This document shows positions 22,001 to 33,420 of a stretch of 64,000 nt of DNA, piece after piece. Each line of letters opens with the position of its first letter. The stretch's first letter is position 1. This stretch comes from Colocasia esculenta (taxonomy: Eukaryota > Streptophyta > Magnoliopsida > Alismatales > Araceae). The DNA is taken from assembly GCA_014218235.1 (NCBI GenBank), contig CM024753.1, forward strand, positions 185,728,348 through 185,792,347, written 5' to 3'. A model generated the notes under the pieces. The model did no database searches. It was not told the origin of the DNA and saw only the letters and a list, made by a program, of their open reading frames with translations. The position numbers and the translations under genes are program-made.

Positions 22001-23684
22001 AAGCTTGAAGTATATCTTTTCGCAGAAGGATTTAAATCTTCGTCAGCGTAGGTGGGTGGAGTATTTGAAAGATTATGATTTCAGTTTGGCTTACCATCCG
22101 GGTAAGGCCAATGTTGTAGCTGATGCCTTGAGCAGAAAGGCATATGTAAATCTGATGATGATTAAAGAGTGGAAGCTGTATGAAGAGATAGTGGAGAACT
22201 CCTTGTATGTGCCCAGTAGTCAGCGACGGGCAGTACTAGCTGCTAGTGCTGTAGAGCCGTCCTTGTATTGGCAGATTGTTGAGGCTCAGAGAGCAGATGT
22301 AAGTTTAGCTGAAATTGTAAAAATGGAAGGAGTTACCATTGATGATAATTGTGTGGTTAGGCTCAGAGGCAGATTATTTGTTCCAGCAGAAAGAGAGGTG
22401 AAGCAGCGAGTGTTGGAGGAGGCCCATAAATCCAGGTACACTATCCATCCGGGTAGTACTAAAATGTACCACGATTTGAAGAAGCATTTTGAGAAGCATT
22501 TCTAGTGGCCTCATATGAAAAAGGAAATAGCAGAGTTTGTTGCAAGATGTGTTATCTGTCAACAGATTAAAGTAGAACATCAGAAGCCTGGAGGTCTATT
22601 GCAACCGTTGCCCATTCCACAGTGGAAATGGGATGACATTGCCATGGACTTTGTGGCAGGTTTACCAAGATCAAATTCCGGGCATAATGGAATATGGGTA
22701 TTTGTTGATAGATTAACTAAGGTGTGCAGATTAGTGGCAGTAAGTATGTCTTGGACAGTGGATAGATTAGGAAAGATTTATGTTGAAAGAATTGTTCCAC
22801 TGCATGGTATTCCGAAGACTATTGTGTCTGACAGAGATCCAAGATTTACTTCTGGTTTTTGGAGAAGTCTGCAAAAGGTAATTGGTACTGAGCTGAGATA
22901 TAGCTCCGCTTATCATCCCCAGACAGATGGTCAAACAGAGAGGACTATCCAGACGATTGAAGATATGTTGCGAGCTTGTTGTTTAGTTTGGGGAGGTAAC
23001 TGGGAGCATCATTTGGGAATGGTTGAGTTTGCCTATAATAATAGTTATCATACCAGTCTTGGGATGGCACCGTATGAAGCTTTATATGGAAGGCCATGTA
23101 GAACCCCATTGAACTGGCATGAAGTGGGAGAAAGGCAATTAGTGGGTCCTAAATTGATTCAGCAAACCACAGAAATAGTGAAGCTTATTAAGGAAAAATT
23201 GCAAGCAGCTCAAAGCAGGCAAAAGAGTTATGCAGATAACCGAAGGAGACCACTTCAATTTGAAGTGAGAGATTTTGTTTTCTTGAGAGTTTACCCAAGT
23301 AAAGGTATTATGAGATTTGGTAAGACTGGAAAATTGAGCCCAAGGTATGTAGGACCTTTCCAGGTGATTGAGAGAATTGGGGAAACAGCTTATAGGCTGA
23401 ATTTGCCAGCAGATTTTGCGGATGTCCATGATATATTTCATGTTTCTATGTTAAGAAAGTGTATTGAAGATCCAACTCAAATAATCAGTTATCAAGGTGG
23501 TGACCTGAGGCCGGATATGACCATGCCAAAGTATCCGGTGCAGATCACAGATCGAAAAATAAAGAAGTTGAGAAATAAAGAAATTGAATTAGTTAAAGTA
23601 AGATGGGAAAATACGTTGGGTGGTGAGGATACCTAGGAGTTAGCCGAAGAAATGGCTAAAGGGTATCCCTATCTGTTTGAATAA
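19075..23684 (+). pseudogene. Tekay 1 gag-pol polyprotein
   Basis: Starts at ATG 19075 (MADRRDWGGGG). Order: capsid-like gag (19340-19830), CCHC zinc knuckle CYNCNQPGHLIRNC (about 20113-20154), protease DSGASHSFIS (about 20365), reverse transcriptase (FIDDILIY near 21362), RNase H (21790-22130), integrase with HHCC finger and core (22430-23130), and a Tekay-type chromodomain-like C-terminus ending at TAA 23682-23684. Lesions: TAA 19171-19173 and TAG 20194-20196 (both Gln context), a 1-nt deletion near 21166 in the RT, TAG 22503-22505 (Trp of the integrase FWW motif), and TAG 23634-23636 (Trp of the chromodomain). The chromodomain probably guided insertion to heterochromatin, as known for the family. 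Confidence 0.95.
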
Positions 23685-23800
23685 TCTTTTATATTTCTTT
23701 TTAGATGATAGTACTTGTAAAAATATGTATATTTAAGTGGTTGGTATTTGAGTTGAGTTATGAATTTTGAGGTCGAAATTTTCTTTTTAGATGATAGTAA

Positions 23801-26074
23801 TGTAACGTCGCATGCTTTTCGGATCCTTATGGATCATGTGTGTATTGGTTGTGGTGGCCATTGTGAGGCCAGTGTGGTTTGGTCGTGTGGTGTGTGTAAG
23901 TGTGGTGCAGGTTTGGTCCTAAGATAAAATAGGACCTACTGCAGTTGAGTAGGGGTTGACGGCCAGGTGTGGTCGTTGACTGATTGGCGTCTATGTATAT
24001 TGACGTTTACTATATGAACTTGGCGACAAGGGATATGGACGTCTACCTTGGCGGTCTGATTGGCGACAGCCTTGTTGACGCCAACCTGTGCGACCTGTAG
24101 AATATAGTCTACCCGAGAGCAGTTCCCTCATTCCATTCTCCCTCTCCCTTGCCCTGCTTTCATGCCCTTGCTTCCCCAATGCTTCCAATGGTTGCGGAAG
24201 GTTAGTTGAAAGATCGTGGAACGTGAGGTGGTGACAAATCGGCCAAGGAAACGCCGAACCGTGGTGCAATTGCCGTAGGAGCTCGCAGAGGATTCGATGT
24301 GGATCGGGAGAATTTAGGAGGTTTAAGTGCGTATTGAGGTAGGGAATGATCCCTTTAGTTCCTATAGGTTGTGATAATGCAATTGGAAAACATGAATCTG
24401 CATGATAATTGTGTTTTCAGGTAATGGTATCCATACGGGGTACATGGGTGGTTTGAGCAATTTAACAATAGAAACATGTCGTTTTGAGTTAACTAGAATT
24501 CATGCATATTAGAGGAAGTGTTTCCTCGTGTTTTCCCGTTGGTTTTAGGGCCGAGGACACTTGTGGAGTCGGCCTAGGGTTTCTGTGAGAACTGGTAGCC
24601 GAGGAGCTTGGCGTCAACATCGTTTGACGCCAGGTTCTTCAGCTGGGAGCTTAACGGCCAGATATCTTGCCATTTACATCCCATCGACGGCAGTCGATGT
24701 TGCCGCCAGCATGCTTTTGGTTTAAATATTGATATATTGAATATTTATTGATATCTAGCAGTGCAACGATAATTGTGGTACACCTAGTGCTCGTGGTTTT
24801 GAGACTAGCGTACTGGGTACGCAGTTGGTTGGTTCTTTACGTGTTTACGTGGTGTTCACGTGTAGTGAACTACTAATGCACGCGGTTTACGTGAGTCTTC
24901 ACGTGGTTTGTGTGACGTGCATGTGGTTTTGTGTACGTGGCAAGTAGTACGACGCCTACCGTGGTTACCTCTCCAGTTGGGTGCCCCAGGTTCTTTGTGA
25001 GCCAGGCTGTTAGCTCGGGGCTTTGTCCCGGTACTTGTGTTGTACCGTCGAGGTCTGTGTCGTCTGACCTGAACACCCTCACTCCTGTGTTTGAGTTGTA
25101 CGTCCGGCTGAGGGAAAGATGATAGTGGGACAGTGACACTTGTGTTTGTCTTTAGTCACTTGTAGCGCGCTCGTAGTTGGGGGTACGGACACCAGTAGTC
25201 GACACTGGTCCCCAGCTAGTCCTTTTCCAGTGCCTCACTCTAGAGGGCCTAGGCCAGGGTCTCCAGAGGTGTCAGGCATGGGCCTGCGACCATGTGGTCC
25301 CCAGGTGGTGGTGTTTAGTTGGTCTCCACAGTTGCTTGACCTTTTCACGTGGAGCGGCAGCTGGACCTTTCATCCGTGGCTGCGAGACTGAGAGGTAGAC
25401 CTGTGTTAGCTTGTCCGAGTCAGTCTCTGGTGTCACGAACCAGTTCACGTGACTCGTGTTTGGCTGTCTCTACTTTAGCTTGTACACTTGTACTGAGTTG
25501 CCTTTTAATTATTACTGTTGTTTTTCGTAGTCGGCAGACGGTGAGTACTTTTACAGCTTTCATATCCTGCTTAGCTGTTCTATAAATTGTTGGTATTGTT
25601 TACTATTTTTGTACCTGTGTTTTTGGTTTGCTCGGTTTTGGGGGAGTTCCCTACTGAGCCAGTGACTAGCGAGGCTCACCCCTACCCCTACAGGTGAGAG
25701 CGAGGAGGACGTTTCTCGACCGTCGTCCAGTTCAGAACCGCGTCGTAGCGGTGCAGGGTCAGTACCTCCAGTTGTGTAGTAGCAGCTCCAGTAGTGTAAT
25801 CTCAGTAGTGCAGTGTAATAGCAGCAGAGTAGTTAGTTGTTTACTTTCTTCAGTTGTGCCTCGAGGTATGCCCCAGGCTCTTGTACTTTCTCTCAATTTT
25901 GTGGAAATATGGGTATGTAAACTTGTGAAATATATGTATAAAATGGTGTGTTCCTTTGTGTTTACACGGACTGTGGTTTGGTATCCCTTGCGAGGCTGCG
26001 GCCCTTTCGCGGGAGGCGGACTCGGATCAAGTACGTTATCGATTTAATGGGCTTGGCCGAGGTGTTTTGTCACA
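23801..26074 (+). mobile_element. Tekay 1 3' LTR
   Basis: Starts TGTAACGTCGC and ends GTCACA, followed by the target copy GTTTG. The expected polypurine tract just upstream is degenerate (AGATGATAGTAA), and the phrase TTCTTTTTAGATGATAGTA occurs twice, at 23696 and 23781. Confidence 0.95.
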
Positions 26075-28114
26075 GTTTGGGCCTCCGGGGGGTGAGGCAG
26101 AGGGGCGAGGAGATGCTATAAGAGTTTGTACAGCATGCAGCGGGGCTGGCCAGGGCGGTGTATGGCCAGGACCTCGAGGACAGTGAGCGGGTGGACCAGG
26201 ACCTTAGGAGGTTCCTGGTCTTCTTTTTGGGGAAGATGCTGCTGACGACCAAGGGAGATGGCATCCATTGCCGGTTCTTGGAGATACTGGAGGACCTAGA
26301 GAGGGTAGGGCAGTACGCATGGGGTGCGGCCTTCTTGGCGCACACCTTTGCAGACCTCTCCAGTGGTACAGGAAAAGAGACGACCGTGGGAGGATTTGCG
26401 CCCTTTCTTTAGGTACACTTCCTTGCCCTTGACTTCTCTTCAATTCCTGCATTTAAAATTGTTAGTTAAACTAATCAGTGTGTGCATGTTTGCAGGTGTG
26501 GTCATATTACTACATCCCATTGGGCAGGGCAACCGAGGTGCGTGCCGACGCACTGCCCGTCGCACGGAGGTGGCCACCGGTCGTCTCCACAACGTCCTTC
26601 TCACTGCAGCTCGACACGCTTCGTCGAGATATCCGGGACTTCCCGGCACTCTTGGAACGCGCCTATTCAATTCCTTTCCATACATTTAAATGATGTGTGA
26701 CTGACTGACTTATGCATGTGTGCAGGTGGTGTGGCAGCCCTACGTGGGCATGGGTGATGACGGCCAGCCATGGGTAGAGAGCGGCCATCCTCAGTTCAGG
26801 CGGGACCTCTGGGTCCGCTGCTTGAACGAGATTGAGCCGCTTCGCCTCCAGCTCACCGCCCGTACCTTGGGGCTGCACCAGGAATGGCATGATGAGTCCG
26901 AGCCCAAGGGGATCGGGCAGAGGGCATGGGGGAAGGCAAAGCGGGTGGACTGGCGCCTGCGCTTCCCCGACCAGTATGCTGACTGGTAGTGCGGCGGGCA
27001 CTTGGTGGAGTCGGACGCCACCGATAGCCTCGCGTACTTCTAGTGTTTCCAGGAGGAGTACGGCGGCAGGGACTTCATGAGGCCGGTGAGGGTATGCACT
27101 TCTAACCTTGACTTTTTCAATATGATATGCATGATATTCTAACAACCACGTTCATGTGCAGGATGCTCGTAACGACCTTATTGACACACTGTCCGCCCAG
27201 CTGGCGGGCACGGAGGCGCAGTTAGTGGAGGCACGTGAGGCCCTAGATGCTCTGGTAATTTTAGATGATCATACCTTTGCTTTGTCTTACCTTACCGTGT
27301 ATTAACCTGATCTTCAATGTGTGCAGCGTGCCGCACAGATGACGGTGGAGCATACTGATGCAGTAGGTGCCTCCACCAGTAGGGGTGTGCCTGACCCGGA
27401 AGTATCCTTACTTTAGGAGCAATTGGCGGTAGCAGTGGCCAGGGCGGAGGTGGCAGAGCGCGACCTCACTGCACGAGTAAGTAACTTGATTAAATATATA
27501 TATTAATCAAATTGCTTTATACTTACTTGTGTCTAATTTGTTCGCAGTCCGCTGAGCTTCAGACCGCCCTCTCCCAGGCGACACTTGCGAGCGCTGAGGT
27601 GACTGGGCTAACAAAGCAGCTGTCCGAGCTGCGTACCCAGGTCTCCCAGCGAGATGCAGATCTCCCTCACGAGGCTGCGGAGTTGCAGATTACACTCTCC
27701 GTGGAGCGTAGGGAGCGCGAGCGGGAGCGCATGCAGTGGGTGGAGGAGCGAGGTCATGAGCGCAGCCGGTGGACTAAGGAGCGCAGCCGCTGGGAGGAGG
27801 AGCGCAGCCGGTGGTCTGGGGAGCGTGAGCGCTTGACCCAGCAAGCGGTGGAGGCTCGCGTGAGTCTGCGTGTCTCCGAACACCTGCTGCGGGAGGCAGA
27901 GGAGCGGTACTGTCGCGGACGCGAGCGCGCGGTGAGGGAGGGGCGGGCCAGCGCCTACTCAAGCAGTTACTTAATGACTTCCTCTCTATACCAGAGGAAC
28001 GTCCAGGAGGCATGCGCAGCCCAGGGGTCGACCGATTCTCATGCCTCCATGAGGCCTCCTGCCCCGCATTCGACTGCTGACCCTGGAGAGGCCGAGAGCA
28101 GCCGACAGCACTGA
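26075..28114 (+). pseudogene. PMD/coiled-coil gene of Tat B, 3' part (exons 2-7)
   Basis: Exons: rest of 2 (26080-26412), 3 (26496-26654), 4 (26726-27091), 5 (27162-27254), 6 (27327-27476) and 7 (27548-28114), all phase 0. With the 5' part this gives 777 codons and no frameshift. It completes the plant mobile domain (GQYAWGAAFLAHTFADLSS, GGFAPFL, VWSYYYIPLGR). A conserved 122-residue exon 4 follows, then a long Arg/Glu-rich coiled coil (exons 5-7). Stops: TAA 26119-26121, TAG 26410-26412, 26987-26989, 27041-27043 and 27414-27416; all except the last are in Gln contexts or at a Gln seen in copy A. The donor of exon 3 is GA at 26655-26656, where copy A has GT. The gene ends at TGA 28112-28114, 13 codons before the stop used by copy A. 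Confidence 0.85.
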
Positions 28115-29571
28115 CCGACAGAGAGTGGTGGTGAGAGCTAGGCCACCTGACATGTACCCCTTTTCTTTGTTTTTTCATGACATGTGTACCCAGTGGGGTA
28201 CTTTATGATATATTTTGGGGTTGGTCCCCCTTTTGGCCTTGATATACATAGGTGTGCATATGCCTCTTCTCTTTTCTGTTGTACATGAAAAACCACTCGA
28301 ACAAAAAAGGTAAATGTATGTTCCGGCTCAGCCCTCTGCATATTAACAGTGTTTGACTTCATGATCTTGTCAAGGGGCTGAGCCTTTATTAAATTAGGCG
28401 ACAAACGTAAATGAACTCCATAAAAAAATGCAACACACAAACATGCATATGCTAACAGAAAATTAAATATGAGCATGCGTTTGATGCATTTAAGCAGATG
28501 GAGTATGACGATTTTTTTTTTTGGATTTTGAAGTATGTGATATTTTTTGGATTTTGAGATATATGATGATTTTTTTTCTGGGTTTTGAAATATGTGATTA
28601 TTTTTGGATTTTGAAATATATGATTTTTTTGGATTTTGAAATATGTGATTTTTGGATTTTGAAATATATGATTTTTATTTTATTTTGAAATATATGATTT
28701 TTTATTTTGAAATATATGATTTTTTTGGGTTTTAAAATATTCAAATTTTTTTGGGTTTTGAAATATTAATTTTTTGGGGGTTTTGAAATGAAGGCCGCAA
28801 CCCGACATAGTCCCTTCTAAGAAAACGAGCGGAACGAAGGGGATCCACTCTACTTGAAAAAGCATGGTACTTGGACCCTTCAATTACTCAACCACCGTTG
28901 AGAGTTCATTAATAATTCTTGGGTATGCTAGACAGAAGTTAGACGTGCTTAACTGATGCTTTCACCCAAAGCGACTTTTGGCGACGTTCTACTTAATTGA
29001 TCGTTGCCTTGCCTTGACCTTAAGACATACCCGTGGGGAAGAAGGGAAGAGGTGTTTAGGAAGTCTGCCAATAGTCTGGGCAACCGGGGAGACGCTCGTT
29101 CCTTTACCCTTGCACTCAGTGGGGTTCGGTTCTTTTTGGCTTGTGGGGTTTTGGCACGCTTACGACCAGGTCCATTTGGATCTCTGCGGGGACTTTGCCG
29201 CTCTTGACGTGCTTTTATGCATTTGATTTTCCTGGTTTTGGCTCTTTTGATTTGGATTTGCATTGATTTTTCTTTCTCTTTCCCTTATTATGCCTTGACC
29301 TACACCCGTTTGAGTTTTGGGCAAATTCAGAGATCGATCCCTCGTGTTTCCCTTTCTATTAGCGGACCGAATGGGAAAGAAACGAGTAACGCCCTAGTCT
29401 CTTGGCTCGGCATTGACCTTCCTTAGATTTCGTGCCTCTAGCTTCCGAGGGTAGGCGTGTAAGTGTGTGGATGTCGACATCTCAGTCTAACCTACCAAGA
29501 ATAGAGAAATAAATGAATAATGATGGCTTTTCATTTTAGGGTCCGTGTACCATGCAAATCCAAACACCTAG
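28115..29571. other. Spacer between PMD gene and Tat pol, copy B
   Basis: Corresponds to 1564-2934 of element A. It includes the AT-rich array and the conserved block starting GCCGCAACCCGACATAGTCC at 28793. A perfect palindrome GATGTCGACATC (29470-29481) sits where element A has GGTGTCGACACC. No coding sequence is supported. Confidence 0.6.
28505..28790. repeat. AT-rich degenerate tandem repeat, copy B
   Basis: Imperfect units of about 25 bp on the theme TTTTGGATTTTGAAATATGT, longer than the related array at 1915-2150. Confidence 0.75.
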
Positions 29572-30640
29572 CTAAGGGTAGTACTTTTTAAGATGTAGCC
29601 CATTCCAAGGATGAGAGAGCTCCTCACCCTCCCCGTTCACTAGCCTGTATGCGTTGCCTGGATATGCTTCTTTGACTACGTACGGCCCTTCCCAGTTTGG
29701 TTGGAGTTTAGAATGGGGACCACCAGGTTTTACAAAAATTCTCCTAACGACCATCTCACCGACTTTGAATTTTCTCTCAATAACTTTCTTCTGATGAAAA
29801 CGTGTGAGTTTATTTTGATACGCTCTCGTGTGCTCTGCAGCGACCAGATGCTTCTCATTAAGGAGTTCTAGTTGTGCTAGGAGCGATTCATGCCGCTCGT
29901 CGATTGACAAGTCCTTGTCAAGCTGGATCCTTAATGAGGGAATGAGAATCTCATATGGTACTACAGCCTCCATTCCATAAGGGAGGGCGAACGGTGTCTG
30001 TCTCGTGGGAGTACGGATTGAAGTACGGTAGGCCCATAGAGCTTCCACAAGCTTTTCTGGCCAATCTGAGAACTTGTTAGCCTCACAGGTTTTCTTAACA
30101 ATTTTGATTAAAGTTTTGTTCGTGGCCTCTACTTGGCCATTGCCTTGTGGATAATATGGTAATGAATGATGCAATGTAATTTTATATTTGTTGCAGAGGT
30201 CACGCAGCTCTTGAGAGATAAACTGAGGTCCATTATCAGTGATGATAGTGCTTGGAATGCCAAATCTGGTGATGATGTTTCTCATGATGAACTTGCAGAC
30301 GGTTGTTGCCTTGATCTCCGCGTATGCTTTGGCTTTCGCCCACTTGGTGAAGTACTCTGTTGCGGTGAGGATGTATGACTTGGTTTTGTTCTGGGAGTTG
30401 GGATCACCAAGGGGATCAATGATGTCGAAATCCCACATAGCGAAAGGTCATGGGGAGGATATTGGGTGGAGTATAGAGGATGGAGAGTGGATTTTGTCGG
30501 CATGCAGTTGGCACTTGACACACCGACGGACAAAGATGGAACAGTCCTCCTCTAGAGTGGGCCAGTAGAAGCCTTGCCTAAGGATTTTCTTGGCAAGCAT
30601 CTGACTATTCACATGGCCTCCACAAACACCCGAATGAGCC
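29572..30640 (-). pseudogene. Tat B pol: integrase
   Basis: The minus-strand integrase of element B, from the zinc-binding region (near 30600) through the core (TDNGPQF near 30235, GNGQVEATNKTL near 30140) to the stop at 29572-29574. From about 30438 to the end it is open for 288 codons and keeps Trp codons that are stops in element A. The upstream part is displaced by a solo LTR at 30641-32141. Confidence 0.88.
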
Positions 30641-32141
30641 TGTAATCATGAGATTTGCTCCCCAAATATGATGATTAAAAATAAGGAAAGAAGGACCGTG
30701 ATCACCACCAAAGTAGTTATAAGAGATGAACAAATGAAGGGACTGCTAACTGCCTTGGAAAAGGAAAAGAGGGGCAGAAGGGTACCTAGTTCTGTGAACG
30801 CGATAGGCAAGCTGTCACCTTAAGTAGAAAGCGACGATGAAGCTGTCGCCTTTTGGTTCCCTGAACACGACGCGCTGCTCGTCGCCTTATGGAGATCGCG
30901 ACCAGGTGTGCGTCGCCTTCTGCTTCAAAAGATGAAGACCGTGGGTTTTGTTCTTCCTGATCCTCAGCCGGCCAAGGGGCAAGAGCCTCGTGCTGCTACT
31001 ATCTTCTAACACCTGCCAAGAACATCAAAACAAGAGAAAACCCATTAGATAAAAGTTTTCTGTAGAATCTATCCCAAAACAATAAGTAAACATGAAATAA
31101 TTGCGAGGAACTCATGTGGGGTGGGGTTTTAACCACTTTGGGTGATTAAACTAGGTGTGTGTGGAGTGTTCTAATGCAGATCTACGAAAAAAAATGAATC
31201 TAAACATGTATGTATTAAGAGAAAAATCAAGAAGAACAAGAGAGAAAAAGTGTAGATGAGGAGAAAACACCCTGGGGGAACTTCCTGGTTGTCTGGAAGC
31301 TGAGAGGTCTTATGAGATTTCAAAGTTCTCTAGGAGAGGAAGAAGCAGACGCTGGCCTTGCTTTAAACTGTGCCCTATGAAGAGTTTTATACCATTATTC
31401 CTGAATGGGCTAGGAGAGGAATAATGAGCTGGAGTCCGACTTTGGGCAAGTGGGCTCGTGCAAGGGGAGTCAGAACGTGGAAAGGACACCATGAGGAAGG
31501 TTTCCTCCAAGTTTGGAAGGATTTGGACGCCTCTAGACCAACTAAAAGATGGATTATTCATGAATAGCAAGGGTCCAAGTCTGACTAGGAAAGGGTACGT
31601 TGCATGGAAACCAGAACGCGACAGCTTCATGGTCGCTATCAGATCGCGACGCGTCGATACATCACCTTTCATAGAAGGAAAGCTTTAAGCATTTTCTAGA
31701 GAATTTTCAGGGAATTAAAATGCCAAATGGGAACACGACGTATCGAGGTGCCGCCATCTGAAGGAGATCGTTTCAGGCTTGAGGGCAAGTCGATGTGAGG
31801 AGGAACACGACATGAAGGGCGTCGCCTTCTGAAGTAGAACGTGATAGGACTATGGTCACCTTCATGAACTTTCAGCATATGGCTCATATAAAGGGTCTGA
31901 TCTCCTCACATAGGTATCAGATTGGCGTGCAGTTTGAGGCGTTGAACTCCCAACTCAGAGAGGTACGAAATGATGATGAAGACTGATTGATATGACCAAG
32001 AAGAACCCACCAGGGTGATGAACTAAAAAGAAAGATACCATGATCAGAGAAAGCCAGCTAGGCGATGATGAGCCAACATGGGGCATCAATGATATGACAA
32101 GGGATTTTGCTCAACTTATGGGCTAGAAATGAGTGTCTACA
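30641..32141 (-). mobile_element. Solo LTR of the Tat family, inserted in Tat B pol
   Basis: A 1501-bp sequence with the 5-bp target duplication GAGCC on both sides (30636-30640 and 32142-32146); pol resumes across it. On the minus strand it begins TGTAGACACTC and ends CATGATTACA. It is related to the Tat B LTR. A TATA-like box, GGTATAAAACTC, is near 31378-31390 on the minus strand. About ten short palindrome-like units of the pattern GAACRCGAC, about 9 variable bases, then GTCGCCTTC lie at about 30795-30930 and 31615-31865. No internal region is present, so it probably formed by LTR-LTR recombination. Confidence 0.85.
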
Positions 32142-33071
32142 GAGCCTCCTCAACTACCTTCCATACTTCATCATCGTTCAGACATCTGAGTAATACTCCA
32201 GTAAGTCCCCTTCTATAAAGTGTGTTTCCAACCAGGGTGTACTTCTGGGATAGTCTCCTTATAGCCTTTTTCTCATTAGATGTGGCTTCCTCAGGGTACA
32301 TTTGATTCTTACAATACCTGGCTATCTCATAATACCACGGCTTCTCCTCATCTTCCAATTCCTCTTCTAGCTCCAAAATCATGACTTCAGCCTTACCCTT
32401 CCTTTCCCATTTCTTCAACGTCTCTTCCTTGATCTATAGAAAGATGGGGTCCTGAACGGCAGGGGTATTACGTCGTGCAACTTGAATGCTGTCAAAGTCC
32501 CCCAGATAGCACATGTTGAGAGTTGAAGAGATGTGGCAAGAGCATCTGCTAGAAGATTTTGATGGCGAGGGACTTGGACAAAAATCACCTTAGAGAATAG
32601 ATTGGCATAGGCTGAGGTGAGTTCTTGGTATGGCTTGAGCTTAGGATCACGAGTGTGATATTTGGTGAGCACTTGGCGCAAGACCAATTGACTATCACCT
32701 ATAATTCACAGATAGGTGACACCATAGAAGTGGACGAGCTCTAAGCCAGCCAATAACGCCTCGTATTCGGTGATGTTGTTGGTAGCCGTGAACTCCAATT
32801 TGTAGGCTCGAGGAATGGTGACATCCTCAGGTGATAGAAGAGCAATCCTGATACCCTTTCCTTGAGAATTCAGAGCTCCATCAAAATACAATGTCCACAT
32901 AGGATCAGATTGGCTAAGGAACATCAATTCCTCATCCGGAAACTCCAAACGAACAGGATCAAATTGTGGAATAGGGTGATGAGCGAGATGTTCTGCTATG
33001 GCATAGCCTTTGATGAATTTCTGCTGGGCATAGGTGATTTCAAATTGGGAGAGGAAGCTTTGCCAACGCAC
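32142..33071 (-). pseudogene. Tat B pol: archaeal-type RNase H and connection
   Basis: Minus-strand coding from RWQSFLSQFEITYAQQ (near 33060) through the second RNase H (WTLYFDGALNS near 32895, TNNITEYEALLAGLEL near 32770) to the segment DEEKPWYYEIARYC before the integrase. TGA near 32706 stands in an Arg codon context (CGA to TGA), and a frameshift lies near 32525. To the right of about 33071 similarity to element A stops abruptly. Confidence 0.85.
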
Positions 33072-33420
33072 TCTTCCTTGGTTTTGTCTCTGCCCGTGTG
33101 CCTGTGGAGCGTGTGGTTTAGCTTTCTGTGGCTCAACAATCGCTGTGTGTCCTAGTCGGACCACGAGGATGATCTGGGTGGGATCTAGTGGTGCCGACGG
33201 ACACTGTCCTGCGTGTCGTGGTGTTCTCTATGTGCATGCTATCGCTTGGTTTTGGGTCACCATTAAGAAGCTCTTGTTTTTTCTTGTCGTAGGTGCTAGC
33301 TATTGCTAGTTGTGCGGAGCCATTCAGCAGAGTCTTGTGGATGACCTCTTGGCATTTTCTCGGTTGTTTCCCGTCAGTAGCGGGGACCTCTGTCTAGTCA
33401 CTGGTGACAGAGGGAGTTAC
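33072..33420. other. Unassigned sequence left of the Sirevirus
   Basis: No recognised coding content. Before the Sirevirus inserted, it was continuous with 58472-58787. That side ends with GATTTCGAGGATGAAATTA, a phrase typical of the region just before a Tekay-type 3' LTR, so this may be a remnant of that internal region. Confidence 0.4.

Larger units (their letters stand above)
16652..26074 (+). mobile_element. Tekay-lineage chromovirus, element 1 (complete, decayed)
   Basis: LTRs at 16652-18922 and 23801-26074 flank an internal region with a primer site and a gag-pol of the Tekay type. The 5-bp target duplication GTTTG (16647-16651 and 26075-26079) is exact, and removing the element restores the PMD exon frame. 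Both LTRs begin TG; the 3' LTR ends CACA while the 5' LTR ends CACT. The polyprotein has four nonsense changes and one frameshift, so it is inactive. Confidence 0.95.
10824..33071 (-). mobile_element. Tat element B carrying two antisense genes (5' end missing, heavily nested)
   Basis: In its own orientation (minus strand): pol (33071 to 29572), a spacer, the antisense PMD gene (28114 to 15702), the antisense DUF7745-like gene (15195 to 13591), and a 3' LTR (12300 to 10824) inserted in Tat A. Membership rests on three observations. The pol-spacer-PMD order recurs in element A. The LTR shares sequence with the solo LTR at 30641-32141, including the end TGTAGACAC. The same palindromic units run through the LTR and both antisense promoters. 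The 5' LTR, gag and RT are not seen, since another sequence replaces pol at about 33071. The grouping of all these parts into one element is inference. Confidence 0.65.

Noticed and set aside
15702..28114. PMD gene as a host MAIN-like gene hit by transposons
   Set aside because: A second copy (1-1563) has the same neighbour, spacer and Tat pol; two independent host loci with that arrangement are unlikely. Not fully excluded without the genome.
30795..31865. Possible CRISPR array
   Set aside because: Units are degenerate, the conserved parts are palindrome arms, spacing is irregular, and the context is a plant LTR.
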